From positions 1-12,101 of the forward strand of contig JBBIWA010000114.1 in NCBI GenBank assembly GCA_037439425.1: DNA of 12,101 nt, written 5' to 3'. Position numbers and translations under genes: made by a program. Below are positions 7,695-12,101 of this stretch, in pieces. Origin of the DNA: JBBIWA01 sp037439425. GTDB lineage: Bacteria > Acidobacteriota > Blastocatellia > RBC074. Position 1 is the stretch's first letter. Every line of letters starts with the position of its first letter. The notes beneath the pieces were generated by a model that searched no databases, was not told the DNA's origin, and saw nothing but the letters and a program-made list of their open reading frames with translations.

Positions 7695-7811
7695 ATCAAA
7701 TCATCGTAGCATCCGGAGTCCAGCTTGATTATTCGCAGGCGATCACCTCGCCCTGCTTCAGCTTTTGGTAGCTCCCATTTTCCCTTCAAGAGAATGCCGC
7801 TCACAGAAATC

Positions 7812-7844
7812 TCACCCATAGCCGTGGGTGAACCCAGGGTGAAC
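7812..7844. promoter_or_regulatory. Hairpin plus GGGTGAAC direct repeats upstream of the redoxin gene
   Basis: A 7-bp inverted repeat, TCACCCA / TGGGTGA (7812-7818 and 7825-7831), overlaps two identical GGGTGAAC octamers (7826-7833 and 7837-7844) spaced 11 bases apart, about one helical turn. It lies roughly 120-150 bases before the redoxin start and could be an operator. No convincing promoter was found beside it. Confidence 0.3.
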
Positions 7845-7877
7845 TTACTTGCCAGGCCGCTCCTTCCAGGCTTGCAC

Positions 7878-8141
7878 CTAGCGCGCCATCTTGGAATTGG
7901 CTTCGTTCCACTTAGGTGCGCTCTCAGCTATCATCACAAGCGCCAGTGCGACCATGCGATTGGCTCTGGCCAGATTGTCGTAATCTATCTTATCACAATG
8001 ATCGCCTGCGCCGTGATGGTCAGGATAATCAAAAGCCACTCAGAGCGTGTGCGCCGGCACGCCCCAATCGACCCGAGCCTGATTGTCGCTGCGGCCAAAA
8101 AGCGCGATCACCCCCGGCAGTTTGAGACTGGCACCGAGCAC
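7878..8141 (-). pseudogene. Truncated M28-type zinc peptidase, C-terminal remnant
   Basis: In one minus-strand frame the text runs LKLPGVIALFGRSDNQARVDWGVPAHTL, then a TGA (8040-8042), then VAFDYPDHHGAGDHCDKIDY and an ARANRMVALALVMIAESAP tail ending in TAG at 7878. The FGRSD...GVPA...DHHGAGD...KIDY series matches the C-terminus of M28 metallopeptidases (the SD acid and the DHHG histidine being candidate zinc or catalytic-pocket residues). The N-terminal two thirds are missing. The aminotransferase occupies that position in a different frame, and an in-frame stop interrupts what remains. It is therefore a decayed gene rather than a working enzyme. Family assignment is by motif only. Confidence 0.7.
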
Positions 8142-8159
8142 CAATCTATTTAGATTGGT
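8140..8159. repeat. 9-bp inverted repeat spanning the aminotransferase stop codon
   Basis: ACCAATCTA (8140-8148) and TAGATTGGT (8151-8159) are perfect inverted arms separated by TT. The element covers the aminotransferase stop codon and sits at the junction with the peptidase remnant. It has no T-run, so it is not a clear terminator. It may be a recombination scar or a weak hairpin. Confidence 0.6.
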
Positions 8160-9525
8160 CAGAGACGGCGCTGAGTGCCTGGTCGAGAGTTTCAAGGGCG
8201 AAGTCACATTGTTCTTGATCGATGATCAACGGCGGTGAGAGCCGGATGGTGCTCACTCCGCATCCTTGAATGATCAAGCCGCGATGGAAGCATTCGATTT
8301 CTACCTGATCGCGTTCCTGACTGGCCGGTTCTTTTGTGGTGCGATCCTTGACCAGCTCAATGCCAATCATCAGACCGCGCCCGCGCACGTCGCCGATGAT
8401 TTGATGCTTCTTCATCAACTCGCGCGCACCATCAAGCAGATACTGGCCCACAGCCGCAGCATTGGCCAGCAAGCCCTCTTCGAGCAGCTCGATAGTGACT
8501 AGCGAAGCCGCAATCGCTACGGGATTGCCGCCAAAAGTCGAAGCGTGAGCGCCCGGCGGCCATTTCATCAGATCCTCCCGCGCCACCACTGCGCTGAGCG
8601 GCAAGCCGGAAGCAATGCCTTTGGCCGTGACCACAACGTCGGGCACGAAATCGAAATGTTCCGAAGCAAACATCTTCCCGGTGCGTCCCATGCCGGATTG
8701 GACTTCATCGGCAATCACAAGCACTCCGTGCCGGTCAGCGATCTCACGAATCGTTTGCAGAAACGAAGCCGGTGGAACGATATACCCCCCCTCGCCCTGG
8801 ATAGGCTCGACCACGATAGCAGCGCACTCTTCGGCAGGTACGGTGGTTTTGAATAAGAGCTCTTCAATGATGCGAGCGCAGTATGGCCCCTTGGACTCAT
8901 ACGCTCCGCAGCTTTCGGGCTTGAGGTTGTAGGGGCAGCGGTAACAGTTGGCATAAGGGAGGTGCGTCACATCCAGAGCTTGTGGCCCGAAGCCGGCTCG
9001 TTGCCTGGCTTTGCTGGCAGTCAAAGAGAGCGCGCCCAGAGTGCGGCCGTGGAAAGCCCCAAAAAAGCCGATCAACTTCTGTCGCCGCGTCGCGTAAAGC
9101 GCTACCTTAATCGCGCCTTCAACGGCTTCCGCCCCAGAGTTACCGAAGTGGGCTTTCTTGGCGAAGCGGCCCGGAGTTAAACGGCTGAGCCTTTCAGCCA
9201 GCGCCGGCAGGTGAGGATAGTAGTAATCTGTGCCCGAAATGTGGATGAACTCATCAACCTGGTGTTTAATTGCTTCCACTACCCGCGGATGTGCATGCCC
9301 GGTCGCACACACAGCGACTCCAGCATTGAAATCGAGAAAAATGTTTCCATCTACGTCTTCGATCATCGCGCCGCGGCCGCGCTGCATCACTAGCGGGTAG
9401 GTGCGAGTATAGGAAGGCGAGACGTATTGAGCATCACGCGCAACGATGCTGCTGGCTCGCGGTCCCGGCAGCGGGGTCTTAATTTCAGGAAGTTTGACCC
9501 TCTCCAGAGCTATGGTGCTGAGCAT
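8146..9525 (-). CDS. Class III PLP-dependent aminotransferase (acetylornithine / 4-aminobutyrate type)
   Basis: This fold-type I transaminase transfers an omega-amino group to 2-oxoglutarate through pyridoxal phosphate. The 459-aa protein has the FGNSGAEAVEGAIK phosphate-binding loop (about 128-140), FGAFHGRT, VVEPIQGEGG, IADEVQSGMGRTGK (Asp273 contacts the pyridine nitrogen), TAKGIASGLP with the PLP lysine at 302, and STFGGNP. A segment carrying Cys194, Cys197, Cys206 and Cys216 resembles archaeal-type members. The substrate cannot be set from sequence; acetylornithine, ornithine or 4-aminobutyrate are all possible. The frame is open to 9609, but I chose the ATG at 9525 because a strong GGAGGAG ribosome-binding site lies 6 bases upstream. 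It lies about 300 bases downstream of cysS on the same strand, and no arginine-pathway genes are nearby. Confidence 0.9.
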   Translation of the reverse strand: MLSTIALERVKLPEIKTPLPGPRASSIVARDAQYVSPSYTRTYPLVMQRGRGAMIEDVDGNIFLDFNAGVAVCATGHAHPRVVEAIKHQVDEFIHISGTDYYYPHLPALAERLSRLTPGRFAKKAHFGNSGAEAVEGAIKVALYATRRQKLIGFFGAFHGRTLGALSLTASKARQRAGFGPQALDVTHLPYANCYRCPYNLKPESCGAYESKGPYCARIIEELLFKTTVPAEECAAIVVEPIQGEGGYIVPPASFLQTIREIADRHGVLVIADEVQSGMGRTGKMFASEHFDFVPDVVVTAKGIASGLPLSAVVAREDLMKWPPGAHASTFGGNPVAIAASLVTIELLEEGLLANAAAVGQYLLDGARELMKKHQIIGDVRGRGLMIGIELVKDRTTKEPASQERDQVEIECFHRGLIIQGCGVSTIRLSPPLIIDQEQCDFALETLDQALSAVSDQSK

Positions 9526-9822
9526 GTTTGTCTCCTCCAACGACCTCAAAGCAAATCTGACAAGCATCGATACCAGGTGCTGACTCACCCGGCGCAAAAG
9601 CAGTAGCAATCAGTGGCTGAATTGACAGAAGGGGGCTAATCCGCAAAGAGGTTAGTGCGGCTCAAAATAGGGACGTGTTGAGCGATAAAGAGAGCCATCT
9701 TCTTTCGCAAAAACTATCCCACACCTGCTGGCAGTTACTGCGTCCGTAACATGAGCAACTTAACCTATCTAGCGGCAGTAAAGCAAATGGAGCGAAGCGG
9801 GCTCGTGCTGCTGCGGCGCGCT
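9526..9822. other. Intergenic gap between cysS and the aminotransferase gene
   Basis: About 297 bases without a gene. On the minus strand a strong GGAGGAG ribosome-binding site sits at its end. A GAGC...GCTC mini-hairpin near 9790-9804 could weakly end cysS transcription. No promoter with both good -35 and -10 boxes was found, so it is unclear whether the aminotransferase is co-transcribed with cysS. Confidence 0.4.
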
Positions 9823-11220
9823 CTATTTTCTGCGCCAGCGGACCCCTTCCCTGGTGTCTTCCAAAATGATGCCTTGTTCTGCCAGCAGGTTGCGAATCTG
9901 ATCGGCGCGCGCGAAGTTCTTCGCCGCGCGTGCAGTCTGGCGTTCCTCGATCAGTTGCTGAATCTCAGCATCAAGCAGTTCTTGTTTGACCTGGCCAAAA
10001 ATGTTAAAGACTGAATCGAAGCGGTCCACCAGGGCGAGCAACGCTTGCTGGTCGCCAGCTTTAATCCCGCCCTGCGCCAGCGCAATATTGACTTCGCGCA
10101 CAAAGTCGTGCACAGCGGCCAGCGCCTCAGCCGTATTGAGATCCTCATCGAGCGCCGCCTCGAACTGCGCCTGGGCCCTGGCCCTCAACTCAACCAGAGC
10201 CGGATTCATTCCAGGCTCGCCTTTGACCTCACTTAAGCGCTGCTTGAAGTCCTGTAACCGAGCCACCGTGGTTTCGGCTCCGCGCAGCCCTTCCAGTGTG
10301 AAGTTGAGTTGTTTGCGATGTGGTGCTGAAAGCAGGAGATAACGAACGGCCCGAGGGCTATAACCTCGCGCGACCAGATCGCGGAAGGTAAAGTAGTTGC
10401 CCTTGGACTTGGACATCTTCTCGCCTTCGACCATCAAAAACTCAGCGTGCACCCAGTAGCGCACAAACTGCTTGCCAGTAGCCCCCTCGGATTGCGCGAT
10501 TTCGTTTTCGTGGTGCGGGAAGATGAGATCAATTCCGCCCACGTGCAGATCGAAACTTTCGCCCAACGCCTTCATCGCCATCGCCGAGCATTCAATGTGC
10601 CAGCCCGGACGCCCCGGCCCGAGCTCAGTGGCCCAGGAAGGCTCACCCGGTTTGGCCGCCTTCCAGAGCACAAAATCGCGCGGATCTTCTTTCTCGTATT
10701 CATCGGCGTCAACTCGCTCGCTGGCCCCGGCAATATTGCCCGCAAGATTGATCTTCGAGAGCTGTCCGTAGTTGGGAAAGGTGGAGATCCGATAGTAAGT
10801 TGAACCATCCACCTGGTAAGTATGGCCAGCCGCTTCCAATCGCTTAATCAGCTCTACCATCTCAGCAATGTGATCTGTCGCTCGCAGAATCTGCTCCGGA
10901 CGTTCGGCTCCGAGCGCATCGAAGTCTTCAAAGAAATAGCCAAGGTAACGCGCAGTGTAATCGCGCAGGCTGACCCCTTCGGCCATCGCTTTGGCGATGA
11001 TCTTGTCGTCCACATCCGTGATGTTCATCACGTGATGCAACTGGTAACCCTGATACTTAAGATAGCGACGCAGTAGATCGGCAAATAGGAAAGTGCGGAA
11101 GTTGCCGATATGGGCAAAGTCATGGACGGTCGGCCCGCATACATACATGCGCACCCGGCGATCATCCAACGGTTGAAATTCTTCAAGCCGGTTCGTGAGC
11201 GTGTTATAAAGTTTGAGCAT
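9823..11220 (-). CDS. cysS: Cysteinyl-tRNA synthetase
   Basis: This class I aminoacyl-tRNA synthetase charges tRNA-Cys with cysteine in the cytosol. At 465 aa it has normal family length. The start reads MLKLYNTLTNRLEEFQPL, followed by YVCGPTVHDFAHIGN holding the HIGH-type motif (His37 to Asn40). NITDVDDKI follows, then GWHIECSAMA and FPHHENEIAQSEG. The zinc ligands are expected at Cys28, Cys211, His236 and Glu240, and all are present. The KMSKS loop (GEKMSKSKGN) is at 268-272, and the helical DALR-type tRNA-binding domain covers the C-terminus. The ATG at 11220 has an AGGA ribosome-binding site close upstream. It has its own promoter with a palindromic spacer, behind the csp terminator. Confidence 0.97.
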   Translation of the reverse strand: MLKLYNTLTNRLEEFQPLDDRRVRMYVCGPTVHDFAHIGNFRTFLFADLLRRYLKYQGYQLHHVMNITDVDDKIIAKAMAEGVSLRDYTARYLGYFFEDFDALGAERPEQILRATDHIAEMVELIKRLEAAGHTYQVDGSTYYRISTFPNYGQLSKINLAGNIAGASERVDADEYEKEDPRDFVLWKAAKPGEPSWATELGPGRPGWHIECSAMAMKALGESFDLHVGGIDLIFPHHENEIAQSEGATGKQFVRYWVHAEFLMVEGEKMSKSKGNYFTFRDLVARGYSPRAVRYLLLSAPHRKQLNFTLEGLRGAETTVARLQDFKQRLSEVKGEPGMNPALVELRARAQAQFEAALDEDLNTAEALAAVHDFVREVNIALAQGGIKAGDQQALLALVDRFDSVFNIFGQVKQELLDAEIQQLIEERQTARAAKNFARADQIRNLLAEQGIILEDTREGVRWRRK

Positions 11221-11270
11221 TATTCCTAACCTAACAGGAGCCAGGTCTCAGTTCAGCTTCCCAGAAAGCC

Positions 11271-11300
11271 AGTTTATTGAAGCCGCAAGCGGCTTGTCAA
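11271..11300 (-). promoter_or_regulatory. Promoter of cysS with a palindromic spacer
   Basis: Read on the minus strand: -35 TTGACA (11300-11295), an 18-base spacer and -10 TAAACT (11276-11271). The spacer contains a perfect inverted repeat, AGCCGC-TT-GCGGCT (11281-11294), placed where a repressor or activator would contact the promoter. Transcription would start roughly 45 bases before the cysS ATG. Confidence 0.55.
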
Positions 11301-11359
11301 TCTGAACTTCCGACCGGAAAGAATCCGGCAGAAGTGCTCTGCCTGCCTGTGAGGCGAAT

Positions 11360-11393
11360 AAAAAAGCCCTGCTCAGCCAACACTGAACAAGGC
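11360..11393 (-). terminator. Intrinsic terminator of the cold-shock gene
   Basis: On the minus strand an 11-bp stem (GCCTTGTTCAG with CTGAGCAGGGC, including G-U pairs) closes a 6-base loop and is followed by TTTTTTATT. It lies 34 bases after the csp stop codon and separates csp from cysS. Confidence 0.85.
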
Positions 11394-11426
11394 ATCTTCT
11401 TGGGTAAGAAGCTGGGGAGTGAAAGG

Positions 11427-11639
11427 CTATTGCAGCTTTAACACCTTATCTGCTTGCCAGCCTTTCTCGGTTTGGAGCAGTTCAAATTCGACCAACTGGC
11501 CTTCATCGAGAGTCTTGAAACCCTGGCCTTGGATCGCTGAGTAGTGAACGAAAACGTCACCGCCCTCGGGTTGTTCAATGAACCCATAACCTTTGGCGTT
11601 ATTGAACCACTTAACTTTACCTTGTCTTTTTTCTGCCAT
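11427..11639 (-). CDS. Cold-shock domain protein (CspA family)
   Basis: This small single-domain OB-fold protein binds single-stranded nucleic acid and acts as an RNA chaperone or antiterminator at low temperature. The 70 residues carry GKVKWFNNAKGYGFIEQ (RNP1) and DVFVHYSAI (RNP2), then FKTLDEGQLVEFEL, all standard for the family and of normal length. The frame is open to 11729. The ATG at 11639 is preferred because homologues begin just before GKVKWF and an AGGAGG ribosome-binding site lies 12 bases upstream, a slightly long spacing. A terminator follows. The nearest good promoter is about 310 bases upstream, implying a long structured leader like those of cold-induced csp mRNAs. Confidence 0.95.
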   Translation of the reverse strand: MAEKRQGKVKWFNNAKGYGFIEQPEGGDVFVHYSAIQGQGFKTLDEGQLVEFELLQTEKGWQADKVLKLQ

Positions 11640-11797
11640 GGTGAAGTATTTCCTCCTGGATTGAGAATGAACGAGCCTGACAGCTCGCCCGTCGGGGTTT
11701 GGTTTACGTCCCGCTCGCTCAGAAATCACAGGGAGCTATTCCAAAACTGCTCGGATGAAGCTTTTGCCTGTGGGGGGCGGGGCAACTACCAGTAAAA

Positions 11798-11953
11798 GCA
11801 AAAGCCGCATTCGAAGCGTAGAACTTGGCTCTCGACCTCGAATGCGGCTTCAACTTTGAAAGAAATCGGGGGCAAACACAACCTACTTAACTCTTAATCT
11901 ACCGCTCTTGCCTGGCAAGGGCGGCCGCCTGATACTATTGGGCGCATTAAGCA
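11798..11953 (-). ncRNA. Candidate small RNA or csp 5' leader
   Basis: The interval between a near-consensus promoter and a hairpin with a T-tract is about 155 bases and has no open reading frame with a ribosome-binding site. It begins with GCGC...GCGC self-complementarity. A stable 10-bp hairpin (11902-11924, CCGCTCTTGC-CTG-GCAAGGGCGG) follows, and the 13-bp terminator-like stem ends it. I do not recognise it as tRNA, 6S, SRP or tmRNA. If the stem does not terminate, this is the 5' half of a csp leader of about 310 bases. Confidence 0.4.
11802..11850 (-). terminator. Candidate terminator/attenuator hairpin in the csp leader
   Basis: A perfect 13-bp inverted repeat, AAGCCGCATTCGA / TCGAATGCGGCTT (11802-11814 and 11838-11850), has a 23-base loop. 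On the minus strand it is followed by TTTTGCTTTT. It could terminate a short RNA started at about 11953, or act as an attenuator before csp. Confidence 0.55.
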
Positions 11954-11959
11954 GCGCAA

Positions 11960-11988
11960 ATTCTAATCAAGTGGCATGTGGCTGTCAA
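11960..11988 (-). promoter_or_regulatory. Strong sigma70-type promoter upstream of csp
   Basis: Read on the minus strand: TTGACA (11988-11983), a 17-base spacer and TAGAAT (11965-11960). The predicted start is near 11953. It points towards csp, with about 310 bases of untranslated sequence in between. Confidence 0.75.
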
Positions 11989-12101
11989 GAGGAAAAACAG
12001 CAATGGGTGCACGTCACGATTGTAGGGTCAAAAGAAGATCGGTTGAAGCCTTAGTACATGTTTGCATAAATACGGTGACGTATGTTGACAGCAGCATCCA
12101 A

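Larger units (their letters stand above)
11640..12101. other. csp upstream region with leader or sRNA and unassigned right edge
   Basis: No gene was found in these 462 bases. On the minus strand the stretch holds a strong promoter (11960-11988), a hairpin (11902-11924), a 13-bp inverted repeat (11802-11850), a small CGAGC/GCTCG hairpin (11672-11687), and the csp ribosome-binding site. Beyond the promoter (11989-12101) I see nothing recognisable. Confidence 0.6.

Noticed and set aside
7601..7819. 72-codon minus-strand frame starting MGEISVSGILL
   Set aside because: It overlaps the redoxin start by about 94 bases in another frame and matches no motif I know.
8040..8042. TGA read as selenocysteine in the M28 remnant
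   Set aside because: I know of no catalytic Cys at this position in M28 peptidases, and the N-terminal part of the gene is missing, so decay is simpler.
9526..9609. Upstream ATG extending the aminotransferase by 28 residues
   Set aside because: The ATG at 9525 has a strong GGAGGAG ribosome-binding site, and the extension is not family-like.
11640..11729. Upstream ATG extending the cold-shock protein by 30 residues
   Set aside because: The family starts just before GKVKWF, and an AGGAGG ribosome-binding site lies upstream of the ATG at 11639.
11798..11953. A tRNA or known housekeeping RNA after the strong promoter
   Set aside because: No cloverleaf with a TTCGAAT-type T loop, and no 6S, SRP, tmRNA or RNase P signatures, could be seen.

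Overview
This window looks like chromosomal DNA from a free-living bacterium with moderately high G+C. My best guess is an Acidobacteriota-type genome. That is inference from the style of the proteins: an Ala/Gln/Arg-rich SMC with Pro/Ser-rich inserts, an archaeal-like four-cysteine class III aminotransferase, and a redoxin fused to an uncharacterised domain. No marker gene here settles the taxonomy.

Layout. The left edge (1-360) is a mobile or accessory remnant zone: the N-terminus of a transposase running off the edge (minus strand) and a short broken RHS/YD-repeat piece (minus strand). A near-consensus sigma70 promoter at 392-420 then drives smc (475-4512, plus strand), the chromosome-organising ATPase. 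It is about 160 residues longer than usual because of four low-complexity inserts, one of which carries an 18-bp DNA inverted repeat. A 1.3-kb non-coding stretch (4513-5772) follows, filled with several families of short direct and palindromic repeats. It ends at a compact tRNA-Gln(CUG) unit with its own promoter and intrinsic terminator (5773-5929).

The right half is on the minus strand. In transcription order it holds a cold-shock protein (11639-11427) with an apparently very long structured leader, or a separate small RNA, starting near 11953; a strong intrinsic terminator; cysS (11220-9823) behind a promoter whose spacer is a perfect palindrome; a PLP-dependent class III aminotransferase (9525-8146); a truncated M28 peptidase remnant with an in-frame stop (8141-7878); and a redoxin fused to a large uncharacterised domain (7694-6081), convergent with the tRNA unit.

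The genes do not form one obvious pathway. They are housekeeping functions (chromosome structure, Gln and Cys decoding, cold-shock RNA chaperone) mixed with amino-acid and thiol metabolism. The points most worth a second look are the palindrome inside smc, the redoxin fusion, the csp leader or sRNA, and the repeat-packed 4.5-5.8 kb interval.
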